From contig NZ_JALJRZ010000005.1 in assembly GCF_024519435.1 (NCBI RefSeq), positions 275,544-339,543 of the forward strand: a DNA stretch of 64,000 nucleotides, given 5' to 3'. The position numbers were made by a program, and so were the translations under genes. The notes under the pieces were generated by a model. The model was not told where the DNA came from. It worked only from the letters and a program-made list of their open reading frames with translations, and ran no database searches. Shown one piece after another: positions 16,348-28,109 of the stretch. The stretch comes from Terrabacter sp. Ter38 (GTDB lineage Bacteria; Actinomycetota; Actinomycetes; Actinomycetales; Dermatophilaceae). The stretch's first letter is position 1, and each line of letters opens with the position of its first letter.

Positions 16348-19300
16348 ATGCGCCGTCGCCCGGCCCTGTCCGTCGCCAGCATCTCGGCCCTCGTCCTGGC
16401 CGGACTCGCCGTCCCGTTGGCCGGGGCACCGACCGCCCTGGCCGACGCCCCGCGCACCGCGACGGTCGTCGGGTCGTTGCAGGACGAGCTCGGCTGCAGC
16501 GCCGACTGGCAGCCCGACTGCACCGCGACCGACCTCGCGCTCGAGCCGGGCACGACGACGTATGCCGCCGAGTTCCGTCTGCCGAAGGGCAGCTACGAGC
16601 TCAAGGTGGCCATCAACCACTCGTGGGACGAGAGCTACGGCCAGGGCGGCGGCAACGTGCCGCTCGTCCTCGCCGGCCCGGCCACGCTCCGCTTCACCTA
16701 CGACGACACGACGCACGCCATCGGCATCGCCCCCACCGACCTGCCCGGAGCCGCCACGAAGGCCGACACGACGCTCGCCGCGTCGTCGCTGCGCTCGCTC
16801 GCGACGAAGGAGCGCTTCTACTTCGTCATGGCCGACCGCTTCGCCAACGGCGACACGGCCAACGACCAGGGCGGCCTCACGGGTGGACCGCTCACGACCG
16901 GCTTCGACCCGACGAACGAGGGCTTCTACCACGGTGGTGACCTCAAGGGTCTGACCGGCAAGCTCGACTACATCAAGGGCCTCGGCACGACCGCGATCTG
17001 GCTCACGCCCTCCTTCAAGAACCGTCCCGTCCAGGGCAGCGGCTCCGACGCGAGCGCCGGCTACCACGGCTACTGGATCACCGACTTCACCCGGATCGAC
17101 CCCCACCTGGGCTCGAACGCCGACATGAAGGCGCTCATCTCTGCCGCCCACGCGAAGGGGATGAAGGTCTACTTCGACATCATCACCAACCACACGGCCG
17201 ACGTCATCTCCTACGAGGGTGGCACGTACACGTACGTCAACAAGGAGACGAGTCCCTACAAGGACGCTCGCGGCAAGGCCTTCGACGACGCTGCCGTCGC
17301 CGGCAAACCGGCCTGCGCCGGCGACACCGTGCCGGACTGCTTCCCGACGATGTCGGCCGGCACGTCCTTCCCGTACGTGCCGAAGGTCGCCGACGCCGAC
17401 AAGGACGTCAAGGTCCCGGCCTGGCTCAACGACACGACGCTGTACCACAACCGTGGTGACTCGACGTATGCCGGCGAGTCCTCGACGTACGGTGACTTCT
17501 CCGGTCTCGACGACCTCTTCACCGAGAACCCCAAGGTCGTCACGGGCATGGAGGACATCTACAAGTCCTGGGTCGACTTCGGCGTCGACGGCTTCCGCAT
17601 CGACACCGTCAAGCACGTCAACATGCAGTTCTGGCAGGCGTTCTCGCCGGCGATCCTGAGCCATGCCAAGGCGATCGGCAACGACGACTTCTTCATGTTC
17701 GGTGAGGTCTACGACGGCAACCCCGCCTACACGAGCCAGTTCACGACGAAGGGTGCGCTGCCGGCGACCCTCGACTTCGGCTTCCAGGGCGCGGCGCTCG
17801 GCTTCGCCCAGGGCAAGGCGACCACCGGCATCCGCGACCTCTTCGCGGGCGACGACTACTACACCGACACCGACTCCAACGCCTACGAGCTGCCGACGTT
17901 CCTCGGCAACCACGACATGGGTCGCGTCGGTGCGATGCTGCTCGCCGGCGGCGCCACGGGCGACGACCTGCTGGCCCGGGATCGGCTCGCGACGTCCCTG
18001 ATGTTCCTGACCCGCGGCAACCCGGTCGTCTACTACGGCGACGAGCAGGGCTTCACCGGTCCGACGAGCGACTTCGGCGACAAGCGTGCGCGCCAGGACA
18101 TGTTCGCCAGCCGCACGCCGATCTACCAGGACGACGTCGTCGTCGGGAGCAAGGACCTCGCGGGCACCGGCTCGCACTACGACACGTCCGCGCCGCTCTA
18201 CCGGGAGATCAAGGCGCTCTCCGGCCTTCGCGCGGCCAACCCGGCCCTCGCGGACGGGGCGCAGGTGCACCGCTACGCCTCGGACGCCGCCGGGATCTAC
18301 GCGATCAGCCGCATCGACAAGGCGGCCAAGCGCGAGTACGTCGTCGTCGCCAACAACGCCACGACCGCGAAGACCGCGACCTTCTCGACCTACTCCGCCG
18401 GCTCGAAGCTCGTGCCGATCCTCGGCGCCACCGCGGACCTGCGCGCCGCGGCCGACGGCCGCGTCACGGTGACCGTCCCGCCGCTGTCGGTGGCCGTCTA
18501 CCGGGCGAACTCGACCATGGCGCAGCCGAAGTCGGCTCCCGCCATCTACCCGACGTCGCCCAGCGCCGGCGGAGTCGTGGGTGGTCGTGCCGAGATTGGC
18601 GCGGCCCTGCCCGGCAACACGTTCGCGGAGGTCTCGTTCCTGCAGCGCCCGGTGGGCACGTCCGCCTGGACGCCGTTGGGCACGGACGACAACGCGCCCT
18701 ACCGCGTGTTCCACGACGTGTCCGGGCTCGCCAAGGGCACGCTCGTCGAGTACCGCATCGTGGCCAAGGACGTCGCCGGCCACGTCTCCGCCACCTCCAC
18801 CTACGGTGTGGTGGGCGAGCCCGAGACGTCCGGCGGCGGTGGCGGCGGTGGCGTCGGCCCCGTCACCCAGCCCGACCACGTCAGCGTCCCCGGCAACCAC
18901 AACTCCGAGATGGGCTGCCCCGGCGACTGGCAACCGGACTGCGCTCAGGCGCAGCTCGCCCTGGACGCCAAGGACGACATCTGGAAGGGCACCTTCGACT
19001 CCATCCCGGTCGGCGACTACGAGTACAAGGCCGCGATCAACAAGTCGTGGGACGAGAACTACGGCGCCGGAGCGGTCAAGGGCGGCGGCAACATCCCCTA
19101 CACGGCCGCCGGCAAGCCCATCACCTTCTACTACGACCACCGCACCCACTGGGCCACGAACGACGCAACGGGCCCGATGATCACGGCCCCGGGCAGCTTC
19201 CAGAGCGAGCTCGGCTGCCCCGGAGACTGGGCGCCCGACTGCATGCGGTCGTGGCTGCAGGACCCCGACGGTGACGGCACGTACGTCTTCACCACCGACC

Positions 19301-22140
19301 AGATCCCCGCGGGCTCCTACGAGTTCAAGATCGCCGTGGGTCTGTCCTGGTCCGAGGCCTACCCGGCCAGCAACGTCGCCTTCTCGGTCCCGGCCGACGG
19401 TGTGCTCACCACCATCACCTACAAGGCCTCGACCCACGAGGTCACGGTCAAGACGTCCAAGGCGGGCGCTGCCCCCGACCTGACGAAGTCGAAGGCCTAC
19501 GTCGTGGGTCCTGACCTCGTCGCCTGGCCGGCGTCGGCGCTGCCGGCCGGCACCGACCCCGCGACCCTCGACTGGCGCCTGCACTGGTCGGCCGACGGCG
19601 GTCTCGCCGTCGACGCAGAGGCTGTCACCGGCGGTTCCGTGGCGAGCCTGACGCGCGACCCGGCCGGGCTTCCCGCCTCGCTCCTGGCCGCCCACCCGGA
19701 GCTCAAGGGGGCCGTGGCCCTGCGTCTCGACAAGGCGACCGCCAAGCTGATGCCCGAGATCCTCAAGGGCCAGGTCGCCGTCGCGATGTACGCCTCCACG
19801 GGCCAGCTGCTCGACGCGACGGGCGCGCAGACGGCCATCGCCCTCGATGCGATCTACGCCGACCGGGCGGCCGCTCGCACCTACGGTGTGGGCTTCGCCC
19901 GCAGCCGGGCGACGTTCAGCCTGTGGGCCCCCACGGCACAGCAGGTCACCCTGCTCACCTGGCCGGCCCGCTCGGCGGACCGTCCGGTCGACACGGCCCG
20001 ACGCACGCCGATGACGCGCTCGTCCGACGGAGCGTGGACCACGAGCCTCAGCACCTCGACGGCGCTCAACGCCCGTTACCTCTACGAGGTCACGGTGTGG
20101 GCTCCGACGACGGGCAAGGTCGAGACCAACGTCGTCACCGACCCGAGCTCGGTGGCGCTGACGCTGAACTCCACGCGGTCGGTCGCCGTCGACCTGACGA
20201 GCTCGGCGTTCATGCCCTCGGTGTGGAGCCGCACGCCGTCGCCGAAGCTCGCCCAGGACGTCGACTCGACGATCTACGAGCTGCACATCCGCGACTACTC
20301 CATGTCGGACGCGAAGGTCCCGGCGGCCCTGCGTGGCAGCTACCTGGCCTTCGCCGCGGACGGTGACGGCAGGGCGCACCTCAAGGCGCTCGCGAAGGCC
20401 GGTCTCAACACCGTGCACCTGCTGCCGAGCTTCGACATCGCCTCGATCGAGGAGGACAAGGCCAAGCAGCAGACGCCGCAGTGCAACCTCGCCTCCTACG
20501 CGCCCGACAGCGAGGAGCAGCAGAAGTGCGTCGGGGCGGTCGCGCCCAAGGATGCCTTCAACTGGGGCTACGACCCGTACCACTACAGCGTGCCCGAGGG
20601 CTCGTACGCGTCGAGCACCAGTGCGGCCGATGGCGGGGCCCGCGTGGCCGAGTTCCGCACGATGGTCGGGGCCCTGCACCAGGACGGCCTCCGCGTCGTG
20701 CTCGACCAGGTCTTCAACCACACGGCCCAGTCGGGCCAGGGCGACAAGTCCGTGCTCGACAAGGTCGTGCCGGGCTACTACCACCGCCTCAACGCGAGCG
20801 GTGCCGTCGAGACGTCGACGTGCTGCCAGAACGTCGCCACCGAGCACGCCATGGGCCAGAAGCTCATGGTCGACTCGGTGGTGTCCTGGGCCCGTAACTA
20901 CCGGGTCGACGGGTTCCGCTTCGACCTCATGGGCCACCACAGCAAATCCAACATGCTCGCGGTCCGCTCGGCCCTCGATGCCCTGACGCTCTCGAAGGAC
21001 GGCGTCGACGGGAGGTCGATCTACCTCTACGGCGAGGGCTGGAACTTCGGCGAGGTCGCCGACAACAAGCTCTTCGTCCAGGCGACGCAGGGCCAGCTGG
21101 GTGGCACGGGCATCGGCACCTTCTCCGACCGCCTGCGCGACGGGGTGCGTGGAGGAGGACCGTTCGACGAGGACCCGCGTCGACAGGGCTTCGGCTCCGG
21201 CGAGGCGACCGACCCGAACGGTGCCGCGATCAACGCCGACGCGGCCACCCGCCTCGGCAGCGACACCGACCTCGTCCAGCTCGGGCTGGCCGGCAACCTC
21301 AAGACGTTCACGTTCCGCAGCCAGAAGACGGGGACGGTCGTCAACGGCACGCAGGTCGACTACAACGGGTCGCCGGCGGGCTACGCCGACCAGCCGGACG
21401 AGGTCGTCAGCTACGTCGACGCCCACGACAACGAGACGCTCTTCGACTCGCTGACGTACAAGCTGCCGGTCGCGACGTCGATGCAGGACCGGGTTCGGAT
21501 GAACACCCTGTCGCTGGCGACGACCGCCCTCGCTCAGACGCCGTCGTTCTGGCACGCCGGCGCCGACCTGCTCCGCAGCAAGTCGCTCAACCGCGACTCG
21601 TACGACAGCGGTGACTGGTTCAACCGGCTCGACTGGACCGGGGCCGACAACGGCTTCGGCCACGGTCTGCCGCCGCAGGAGCAGAACTCCGCCAAGTGGC
21701 CGTTCATGAAGCCGCTGCTCGCCGACCCGGCGCTCAAGCCGTCCGCCGCCGACGTGCGCAGCGCCGACGCGATGGCGCAGGACCTGCTGCGACTTCGCTT
21801 CAGCACCAAGCTGTTCCGTCTTGGCAACGCAGCCGCCATCAACGCCAAGGTGACCTTCCCGGTCTCTGGCACGGCCGAGGCGAAGCAGGGTGTCATCGTC
21901 ATGCGGATCGACGACACGAAGGGAGTCGACGTCGATCCGGCCCTGCGCGGCGCCGTCGTCGTCTTCAACGCGACCCCCGACGCCGTATCGCAGAAGGTGC
22001 CCGGTCTCACCGGCTCGGTGTCCCTGAGCCCGGTCCAGGCCAACGGCGCCGACCGTGTCGTCAAGAGCGCGGCATACGACCCGGCGACGAGCTCGTTCTC
22101 CGTGCCGCCTCGCACCGTGGCGGTCTTCGTCCAGCCGTGA
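16348..22140 (+). CDS. Secreted bifunctional amylopullulanase (alpha-amylase GH13 + type I pullulanase GH13)
   Basis: A 1930-residue exported enzyme that should cut alpha-1,4 and alpha-1,6 links of starch, glycogen or pullulan. Signal peptide 1-34 (ending APTALADA). A starch-binding X25-type module at about 36-125 ([13 protein letters not shown]) precedes GH13 domain 1, with D419 ([10 protein letters not shown]), E453 (MFGEVYDG) and D523 (GNHDMG). Two more X25 modules follow (about 842-935 and 945-1038). Then come pullulanase N2 and CBM48 regions, and GH13 domain 2 with [10 protein letters not shown] (about 1404), D1526 ([11 protein letters not shown]), E1563 (YGEGWNFG) and D1694 (VDAHDNETL). 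All catalytic residues are present in both domains. AAAGGAG 6 bases upstream supports the start. The cell-wall or sugar-import context fits the ABC importer at 41-44.6 kb. Confidence 0.93.
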   Translation: MRRRPALSVASISALVLAGLAVPLAGAPTALADAPRTATVVGSLQDELGCSADWQPDCTATDLALEPGTTTYAAEFRLPKGSYELKVAINHSWDESYGQGGGNVPLVLAGPATLRFTYDDTTHAIGIAPTDLPGAATKADTTLAASSLRSLATKERFYFVMADRFANGDTANDQGGLTGGPLTTGFDPTNEGFYHGGDLKGLTGKLDYIKGLGTTAIWLTPSFKNRPVQGSGSDASAGYHGYWITDFTRIDPHLGSNADMKALISAAHAKGMKVYFDIITNHTADVISYEGGTYTYVNKETSPYKDARGKAFDDAAVAGKPACAGDTVPDCFPTMSAGTSFPYVPKVADADKDVKVPAWLNDTTLYHNRGDSTYAGESSTYGDFSGLDDLFTENPKVVTGMEDIYKSWVDFGVDGFRIDTVKHVNMQFWQAFSPAILSHAKAIGNDDFFMFGEVYDGNPAYTSQFTTKGALPATLDFGFQGAALGFAQGKATTGIRDLFAGDDYYTDTDSNAYELPTFLGNHDMGRVGAMLLAGGATGDDLLARDRLATSLMFLTRGNPVVYYGDEQGFTGPTSDFGDKRARQDMFASRTPIYQDDVVVGSKDLAGTGSHYDTSAPLYREIKALSGLRAANPALADGAQVHRYASDAAGIYAISRIDKAAKREYVVVANNATTAKTATFSTYSAGSKLVPILGATADLRAAADGRVTVTVPPLSVAVYRANSTMAQPKSAPAIYPTSPSAGGVVGGRAEIGAALPGNTFAEVSFLQRPVGTSAWTPLGTDDNAPYRVFHDVSGLAKGTLVEYRIVAKDVAGHVSATSTYGVVGEPETSGGGGGGGVGPVTQPDHVSVPGNHNSEMGCPGDWQPDCAQAQLALDAKDDIWKGTFDSIPVGDYEYKAAINKSWDENYGAGAVKGGGNIPYTAAGKPITFYYDHRTHWATNDATGPMITAPGSFQSELGCPGDWAPDCMRSWLQDPDGDGTYVFTTDQIPAGSYEFKIAVGLSWSEAYPASNVAFSVPADGVLTTITYKASTHEVTVKTSKAGAAPDLTKSKAYVVGPDLVAWPASALPAGTDPATLDWRLHWSADGGLAVDAEAVTGGSVASLTRDPAGLPASLLAAHPELKGAVALRLDKATAKLMPEILKGQVAVAMYASTGQLLDATGAQTAIALDAIYADRAAARTYGVGFARSRATFSLWAPTAQQVTLLTWPARSADRPVDTARRTPMTRSSDGAWTTSLSTSTALNARYLYEVTVWAPTTGKVETNVVTDPSSVALTLNSTRSVAVDLTSSAFMPSVWSRTPSPKLAQDVDSTIYELHIRDYSMSDAKVPAALRGSYLAFAADGDGRAHLKALAKAGLNTVHLLPSFDIASIEEDKAKQQTPQCNLASYAPDSEEQQKCVGAVAPKDAFNWGYDPYHYSVPEGSYASSTSAADGGARVAEFRTMVGALHQDGLRVVLDQVFNHTAQSGQGDKSVLDKVVPGYYHRLNASGAVETSTCCQNVATEHAMGQKLMVDSVVSWARNYRVDGFRFDLMGHHSKSNMLAVRSALDALTLSKDGVDGRSIYLYGEGWNFGEVADNKLFVQATQGQLGGTGIGTFSDRLRDGVRGGGPFDEDPRRQGFGSGEATDPNGAAINADAATRLGSDTDLVQLGLAGNLKTFTFRSQKTGTVVNGTQVDYNGSPAGYADQPDEVVSYVDAHDNETLFDSLTYKLPVATSMQDRVRMNTLSLATTALAQTPSFWHAGADLLRSKSLNRDSYDSGDWFNRLDWTGADNGFGHGLPPQEQNSAKWPFMKPLLADPALKPSAADVRSADAMAQDLLRLRFSTKLFRLGNAAAINAKVTFPVSGTAEAKQGVIVMRIDDTKGVDVDPALRGAVVVFNATPDAVSQKVPGLTGSVSLSPVQANGADRVVKSAAYDPATSSFSVPPRTVAVFVQP

Positions 22141-22163
22141 CCGAAGCCGAGGCGTCCTGGAGC

Positions 22164-22191
22164 GGTCAGCGGGGGTCGGGCCCCGCTGACC
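22164..22191. terminator. Bidirectional hairpin between the amylopullulanase and the convergent secreted protein
   Basis: GGTCAGCGGGG (22164-22174) and CCCCGCTGACC (22181-22191) are exact reverse complements with a 6-base loop, just after the amylopullulanase stop and before the end of the minus-strand gene. Confidence 0.75.
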
Positions 22192-22246
22192 GACGGACGT
22201 GGGCGCGTCCGGTCCCCGCGTTCAAGGTCGGGGGCAGCCCACGTGC

Positions 22247-25200
22247 TCAGGGAGCGGTGGCCCCGAACGACGGAACCGACACGGTGATCGGCGTGATCGT
22301 CGCCGACCCGGAGAGGAAGGCGTAGAGCCCGACCGTGCCAGGCGCCTGGAGGGCGGCCGTCGTGTCGCTCGCGACGAGGAGCCAGGCGCCGGGCTCGGGA
22401 CTCCCCGTCCGCCACAGCTTGCCCTCGAGGGTCGTCGTTCCCGTCCCGGAGAGCCGAAGCCGGAGCTCGAGCGAGTCGCCGGCGGCGACGACCAGACCGG
22501 GCGCGACCGTCGATGCCAGCACCGTCTCGGCGCCGCCCACCGTGCGGACCAGGTACACGGTCGTGTCGGAGGGCCCGAGCCGGACCTTGAGGCGGTAGTC
22601 GTTGGTGCCGCTGCGGCGACCGACGAGCGAGGCGTAGAGGCCACCGCCGGTGCCGGGGTTGTTGACGGCCAAGGTGGTTCGCAGGTCGACGTCGGTCGCG
22701 GAGACCGCCGAGAGGTACGCGGACGGTCCGGACCCTGCGGCGACCCGCATCGTCCCGGCGGCGCCGTCGACGGCGAAGTTGGAGGCCGCCGTCGTCGTCG
22801 TCCACGACCCGCCCGCGTCGGCCGCGCCCCACGCGGCCGTGACGGTGCGCGAGAAGGCGTCCGCTGCGATGACCCCCGCGGCGGCGACCGAGACCGTGCG
22901 GGTCGTGCTCGCGGTGGCGCCCTGGTTGTCCGTCACGGTGAGCCCGACGACGTACGTCCCGCTCGCGGCATACGTGTGGTTGGCGGTCACGCCGGTCGCG
23001 CTCGTCCCGTCACCGAAGGTCCACGCATACGAGCTGATCGATCCGTCGGGGTCGCTCGACCCGGAGCCGTTGACCGAGGCCGTGAGTCCGCTCGTCGACG
23101 TCGTGAAGGAGGCGCTGGGAGGCTGGTTGCCCACGCCGCCGTTGCGCAAGGCGTACTGGGCCTGAACCTGGGCCGGGCTGAGCGCCACGTCGTAGACCGC
23201 GATCTCGTCGACCCAGCCGACGAAGTTGCGCGTGCTCGGCTGGTTGGTCCAACCGTCGAGAACGTCGCCGCCGAGACGCCAGTAGCCGAGGTACGCCTCT
23301 CCCGCCGTCGTGTCGGCGCGAGATCCGACCAGCGCGCCGTCGACGTAGAGCCGCATCCCGGCCGAGCTCATGCTCGCCGTGACCATGTGCCACTGGTTGT
23401 TGTTGTACGCCGCGGGACTGATGACGGTGCGCAGGCTGTTGTTCTGCGCCCGCACCCCGAAGACGATGCGTCCCGCGTTGTCCATGTAGAGGTGGCGGTC
23501 GCGGTGGGCGGAGTCCCCGTTCTGCAGGTCACCGAACCCGAGCAGTCGGCCGCCGCGAGTCGTGTTCGACCGCACCCACGTCTGGATGCTGAAGGTGTCC
23601 GGGGCCGTTTCCGAGCCGAGCGCGTAGACGCGACTGAAGTCGTTGTCCGTGAGCTGGGCCGCGCTGTCGCCGTTGACCGCTCCGCCCTGGTTCCAGGTGA
23701 TGCCGGTGTCACCCCGGCCGTCGGTCACGCCGACCCGCGTCGAGGCCGCCCTGCCCGCCGCCCGGTCGTTGACCTGGAGGCCGGATGTCTCGTTCATCGG
23801 CCAGTAGATGCGTGCGCCGTTCGCCCGCACCGCGTCGGCGTAGGCCGTGGACGCGGAGAAGGACGTCGGCATCGTCACCGACGCCGAGGCGCCGAACACG
23901 GTGTTGCCGTCGGAGTCGTTCGCGACGAGCTGGTAGGAGTACGTCGCTCCCGGGGTCAGGCCGGTGTCCACGAAGCCGAGCGCCGGTCGGCTCCACCAGG
24001 TGGAACCGACGGTCGTCGTGTGGACCGGGGAGCCCTGCGCGCCGTTGCGAATGACCCTGTAGGTCAGGTTGTAGCTGTCCCTGTCGTATCCGGCCGTCCA
24101 GCTGACCCGCAGCGTCGAGGTCGAGGTCGGCACGAGCCGCGGGGTGAACGTCCCGCCGGTGAATCGCGGTCCTTCCCTGGCCGGGGCGATGGGGCGTCGC
24201 GCGAAGCGGACCAGGCCCTGCTGGCCGACGCCGTTGACGGTCGGGAACTCCCCGCCGTAGACGACGTAGTCCTCGTTGCCGGAGACGCTCCAGCCCGCCT
24301 GGTACTGACCCGTGTAGCTGCCGATCGTCATGTCCGGCAGCCAGCTGACGAGCGCGGCGCCGGGTGCCACGCCGTGCCAGTTCGGGTAGCCGAGCGAGTC
24401 GTTGAGGATCTCGCCGGTCACCGTGTCCGACCAGGCCATGGAGTGCTGGAACCTCCACTGCGGGTACTGCGGGAAGCCGCCGCCCATGGCGCCGCAGTAG
24501 TGCGGGTGGCCGGCTGTGTAGACGACCCCCGCGGACAGGAAGGTCGAGTAGATGTCACCGTGGCACGCGGTCACCCAGGCCGGGTTGGAGTTGTCGAGGG
24601 GGATCTTGAAGGAGCCCTCCAGGTTGGCGCCGTTGCCGAACGACCACGCGCTGCCGTAGACGAAGGAACCTCGCACGGTGAGGCTGCTGATGCCGGTGTC
24701 GGGTCCGGCGTTGTTCACCGGCGGGTCCCACGAGCTGTCGAGTGCGCCCGACGTGCCGTCGATCTTGGCGAGGCCGTAGGCCGACAGCCCCCCGACGTGT
24801 GTGAATGAGCCGCCCGCGTAGACCCGCGAGCCGTCGGGCGTGGCGGCGAGGGCCCACACGGCGAGGTCGGCGTTGGGGTTCCACGGCAGGAGCGCCCCGT
24901 CCGAGGCGCGGAAGGCGGCGAGGTTGTTGCGCAGGGTCGAGCCCCCGGCGACGCCCTGGAAACCTCCGCCCACGTAGACCGTGCTGTTCGTGGCCACGAC
25001 GGCCCTGGCACGTGCCGTCGGTCCGAGCGGCGCGAAGGAGGTCAGCAGTGCTCCGGTCGTCGTGCTGTACGCGGCGAGGTGGGCGCGGGGGAGGCCGTTG
25101 GCCGTCGTGAAGTCGCCGACGACGTAGATGCGCGAGCCGTCGGGAGAGGCTGCGACGCCCATGACCTGCCCGTTGAGGCTCGGTGCGAAGCTGGTCACGA

Positions 25201-25525
25201 GGTTGCCCGTCGTGATGTCGTAGGCGAGCAGGTTGGCTCGGGGGGTGAGGTTCGTCCCGGGCGTGGCACCGGCCGGGCGCGCGTTGGCTAAGGAGCCGCC
25301 CGCATACACCGTGGTGCCGACGACGGCCTGGGACCACACGACTCCGTCGATCTGCACGGTGGGCAACCGGTCCGCCGTGACACCCGTGGCGGGGGCCGGG
25401 AGCACCGGCGCGGGGGCCGCGGTGGCATCGACGGCCGTCGCGACGAGCAGCGCTGCGGCGACGGCGAGCGAGACGAGGGCCGGGACGACCCGACCGAGAC
25501 GACGATGTCGCGGGGATGAGCCCAT
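22247..25525 (-). CDS. Large secreted multidomain protein: beta-propeller-like repeats, Fn3-like, LamG-like and PKD domains
   Basis: A 1092-residue exported protein with signal peptide 1-37. Residues about 50-450 are repeats such as [34 protein letters not shown] and [20 protein letters not shown], of the delta-60/beta-propeller type. A fibronectin-III-like stretch (458-553) and a LamG-like concanavalin fold (about 555-795; [21 protein letters not shown]) follow, then a PKD domain (about 798-882; [20 protein letters not shown]). The final 200 residues resemble laminin-like carbohydrate-binding folds. I see no sortase motif, catalytic motif or C-terminal membrane segment. A surface or extracellular adhesion/carbohydrate-binding role is inferred. 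It faces the amylopullulanase tail to tail. Confidence 0.85.
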   Translation of the reverse strand: MGSSPRHRRLGRVVPALVSLAVAAALLVATAVDATAAPAPVLPAPATGVTADRLPTVQIDGVVWSQAVVGTTVYAGGSLANARPAGATPGTNLTPRANLLAYDITTGNLVTSFAPSLNGQVMGVAASPDGSRIYVVGDFTTANGLPRAHLAAYSTTTGALLTSFAPLGPTARARAVVATNSTVYVGGGFQGVAGGSTLRNNLAAFRASDGALLPWNPNADLAVWALAATPDGSRVYAGGSFTHVGGLSAYGLAKIDGTSGALDSSWDPPVNNAGPDTGISSLTVRGSFVYGSAWSFGNGANLEGSFKIPLDNSNPAWVTACHGDIYSTFLSAGVVYTAGHPHYCGAMGGGFPQYPQWRFQHSMAWSDTVTGEILNDSLGYPNWHGVAPGAALVSWLPDMTIGSYTGQYQAGWSVSGNEDYVVYGGEFPTVNGVGQQGLVRFARRPIAPAREGPRFTGGTFTPRLVPTSTSTLRVSWTAGYDRDSYNLTYRVIRNGAQGSPVHTTTVGSTWWSRPALGFVDTGLTPGATYSYQLVANDSDGNTVFGASASVTMPTSFSASTAYADAVRANGARIYWPMNETSGLQVNDRAAGRAASTRVGVTDGRGDTGITWNQGGAVNGDSAAQLTDNDFSRVYALGSETAPDTFSIQTWVRSNTTRGGRLLGFGDLQNGDSAHRDRHLYMDNAGRIVFGVRAQNNSLRTVISPAAYNNNQWHMVTASMSSAGMRLYVDGALVGSRADTTAGEAYLGYWRLGGDVLDGWTNQPSTRNFVGWVDEIAVYDVALSPAQVQAQYALRNGGVGNQPPSASFTTSTSGLTASVNGSGSSDPDGSISSYAWTFGDGTSATGVTANHTYAASGTYVVGLTVTDNQGATASTTRTVSVAAAGVIAADAFSRTVTAAWGAADAGGSWTTTTAASNFAVDGAAGTMRVAAGSGPSAYLSAVSATDVDLRTTLAVNNPGTGGGLYASLVGRRSGTNDYRLKVRLGPSDTTVYLVRTVGGAETVLASTVAPGLVVAAGDSLELRLRLSGTGTTTLEGKLWRTGSPEPGAWLLVASDTTAALQAPGTVGLYAFLSGSATITPITVSVPSFGATAP

Positions 25526-25774
25526 GAGTGGCCTCCGTCCTGCCGGACGCGGACCAAGCCAACGGGCTAGGTCACGTCGACGACGGCCAACGGCTGCCAC
25601 GCCGGTCGGCCGAACGGATCGAGCACGCGCCCCCCATTCCCCATCACGGACGAGTCCCCGGTCCGATCTCCTCAGACTAGACGCGATCGACGCGGGTGTC
25701 TGCGGGTTGGTCCGCTCGGTGAACCGGGCGCGACCGCGAGGCCGGGGGCGCGGGCATGCGGCTACGGTGATCGG

Positions 25775-26725
25775 GTGACCGACATGACCTACCGCCAGCT
25801 CGGCGACAGCGGGCTCACCGTCTCGACCGTCGGCATCGGCTGCAACAACTTCGGCCGACGCCTCGACCAGGACGGCACGAACGCCGTGGTGCGCCAGGCC
25901 CTCGACAGCGGCATCACTCTCTTCGACACCGCCGACATCTACGGCCAAGGGGCCAGCGAGGAGATGCTCGGCCTCGCGCTGGGATCTGAGCGCGAGAACG
26001 TCGTGGTGGCAACGAAGTTCGGCATGGACATGCAGGGCGCCAACGGCCCCGACTGGGGGGTGCGTGGGTCGCGCCGCTACGTCCGCAGGGCCGTCGAAGC
26101 GAGCCTGCGGCGGCTCGGTACCGACTGGATCGACCTCTACCAGCTGCACCGACCCGACCCGCAGACCCCGATCGACGAGACGCTGGCGGCGCTCGACGAG
26201 CTGGTCCGCGAGGGCAAGGTGCGCTACCTCGGCAGTAGCAACTTCACCGGCTGGCAGGTCGTCGACGCCGACTGGACGGCGCGGGCCGCAGGCACCTCAC
26301 GGTTCGTCTCGGCGCAGAACGAGTACTCGCTGCTCGAGCGTGACGTCGAGGACGAGCTCGTGCCCGCGTGCGAGCACGTCGGCGTCGGGCTGCTCCCGTT
26401 CTTCCCGCTCGCCTCCGGCCTGCTCACCGGAAAGTACCGTCGCGGCGAGCCGGCTCCTGAGGGCACCCGGCTCGCCGGGATGGCCGACCGACTCGAGGGC
26501 GCCGACTGGGACACGATCGAGGCCCTCGAGGCGTATGCCGCCCAGCGCGGTCTGCGCCCCATCGACGTCGCGATCGGCGGCCTCGCGGCGCAGCCCGCGG
26601 TCGCCTCCGTGATCGCGGGGGCGACGCGCCCCGAGCAGGTCGTCGACAACGTCCGGGCCGGCCTGTGGGAGCCGACCGCCGAGGACCTGGCCGAGCTCGA
26701 CCAGATCACCGCCCCGACCGCCTGA
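25775..26725 (+). CDS. Aldo/keto reductase
   Basis: NADPH-dependent TIM-barrel oxidoreductase, 316 residues. The catalytic tetrad is complete: D51 and Y56 in [19 protein letters not shown]81 in VVVATKFGM and H125 in [16 protein letters not shown]. The cofactor segment near the end ([16 protein letters not shown]) is typical. The start is GTG at 25775 or ATG at 25784. Substrate unknown. It is a single gene, divergent from the PKD-protein gene and followed by a hairpin. Confidence 0.94.
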   Translation: MTDMTYRQLGDSGLTVSTVGIGCNNFGRRLDQDGTNAVVRQALDSGITLFDTADIYGQGASEEMLGLALGSERENVVVATKFGMDMQGANGPDWGVRGSRRYVRRAVEASLRRLGTDWIDLYQLHRPDPQTPIDETLAALDELVREGKVRYLGSSNFTGWQVVDADWTARAAGTSRFVSAQNEYSLLERDVEDELVPACEHVGVGLLPFFPLASGLLTGKYRRGEPAPEGTRLAGMADRLEGADWDTIEALEAYAAQRGLRPIDVAIGGLAAQPAVASVIAGATRPEQVVDNVRAGLWEPTAEDLAELDQITAPTA

Positions 26726-26755
26726 GCCCAGCCACGCGTCACGTCGAGTGAGTGC

Positions 26756-26778
26756 CCCGTCCCCTCGAGTGGGACGGG
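26756..26778. terminator. Hairpin between convergent aldo/keto reductase and MFS genes
   Basis: CCCGTCCC (26756-26763) pairs with GGGACGGG (26771-26778) across a 7-base loop in the 61-base convergent gap. It probably terminates both genes. Confidence 0.65.
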
Positions 26779-26786
26779 CCGGCGGC

Positions 26787-28109
26787 TCAGTCGACGGCGG
26801 GGTGGAGCGTGGGCTCGGTCGTGACCCCCACGTCGGCACGTGCCCTCTCGGCGCGCAGGGCGTGCCGGTAGAACCATGCGCCGAGGACGCTCACGCCTCC
26901 CGCGGTCACCATGGCCAGCTGCGTCGAGGTGCGCTCGGCCAGCAGGCCCAGGAGCGGGGCCGCGATGCCGAAGGCCGCTGAGGCGACCATGGAGTTCATC
27001 GAGAGGACCGTGGCGCGGTTGCGGGCCTGGGCCTCGCGGTGGAGCAGCGCGGAGTGGGCCGGGCCGGCCGCACCGTGCAGCAGGTACGTGACGCCATAGG
27101 CGGCGACGAGCGCCGCAGGCCCCGCCACGAGTCCCATGACGACCGCGCCGAGGCCGTTGAGCATGCGTGCGGCGATCGCGGTCCAGGTGACGCCGATGCG
27201 GCGGCTCGACCATCCCGAGAGGGCCGCGCCGAGGGCGAAGACGGCCCACCCGGCGGCGGCCACCGGGCCCATGATCGCGCCGGCGCGCTCCTCGCCGCCC
27301 ACGAGCTCGGCCAGGCGGATCGGCTGGAACGTCTCGAAGACGATCATCGCCACCGACCAGAACACCTCGACGCAGACGATGCCGCGCAGCGCGCGGTTGC
27401 TCCGCAGCAGCCCGAGGCCGTCGCGCACGACGGTGGGAGCCTCCTTCGCGGAGGCGAGGGCGCGCCGGGCACCCGAGGCGTCGAGGTGCTCGGCGCCGCG
27501 CGGCTCGCGCAGCAGGACGAGGACGGCGACGAGGTGCACGACGTTGAGCGCGACGAAGACGGCCACGGGGAGGACGAGTGCCGACGCACCCGTGAACGGG
27601 TGCCACCAGACGAGGCCGCCGGAGACGAGGGCGCCGGAGGCGATCGCTCCGCCGAGCACGGTGCCCTGGGCCGCGAGGGCCCCGTCGACGTCGGCGCCGG
27701 GTGTCGTGGCGTGCACCGTGTCGACGAACCACGCCTCGAGGGGCCCGGAGTCGAGGGCGCGGAAGATGCCGGTGAGCACGGCGGCCGCGAAGAAGGCCCA
27801 GAAGGAGTGCGCCACGAGCAGGATGCTGCTCGCGACGACGTTGACGACGGCCGAGACGACGAAGACCGGCCGGCGACCGAAGGCGTCCGCGAAGCCGCTC
27901 GTGGGCAGCTCGAGCGCGAAGATCGTCAGCCCCGCGGCCGACGAGATCGTCATCGCCTGCGCCACGGTGAGGCCTCGCTCGAGCTGCCACAGCGTGAGCA
28001 GCCCGACGACGAGCCCGACCGGGAACCACCGGGTGAAGCTCAGGGCGAGGAAGACGCGGCGGGCCGCGGTGGGGGAGAGCAGGGTGTCGCGGGGGCTCAT
28101 CGGGCTCAT
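26787..28109 (-). CDS. MFS transporter, probable exporter
   Basis: A 440-residue polytopic membrane protein with about 12 hydrophobic segments. The loop after helix 2 reads LPTSGFADAFGRRPVFVVSA, the MFS signature (G-x-x-D-x-x-G-R-R), and the second half repeats the pattern weakly. The start ATG overlaps the stop of the upstream regulator gene (ATGA); a second ATG three codons on is possible. Coupling to an ArsR-type regulator suggests inducible efflux of a drug or other toxic compound; the substrate is not evident. Confidence 0.88.
   Translation of the reverse strand: MSPMSPRDTLLSPTAARRVFLALSFTRWFPVGLVVGLLTLWQLERGLTVAQAMTISSAAGLTIFALELPTSGFADAFGRRPVFVVSAVVNVVASSILLVAHSFWAFFAAAVLTGIFRALDSGPLEAWFVDTVHATTPGADVDGALAAQGTVLGGAIASGALVSGGLVWWHPFTGASALVLPVAVFVALNVVHLVAVLVLLREPRGAEHLDASGARRALASAKEAPTVVRDGLGLLRSNRALRGIVCVEVFWSVAMIVFETFQPIRLAELVGGEERAGAIMGPVAAAGWAVFALGAALSGWSSRRIGVTWTAIAARMLNGLGAVVMGLVAGPAALVAAYGVTYLLHGAAGPAHSALLHREAQARNRATVLSMNSMVASAAFGIAAPLLGLLAERTSTQLAMVTAGGVSVLGAWFYRHALRAERARADVGVTTEPTLHPAVD

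Noticed and set aside
15946..21663. A 1905-codon open frame on the minus strand opposite the amylopullulanase
   Set aside because: It is a mirror of the strong GC-skewed codon use of the real gene; the translation is low-complexity Val/Arg/Gly-rich with no motifs, while the plus-strand frame has two complete GH13 domains.
22199..24808. An 869-codon plus-strand frame opposite the PKD protein
   Set aside because: Arg/Gly/Asp-rich translation without domains; the minus-strand frame encodes recognisable secreted domains.
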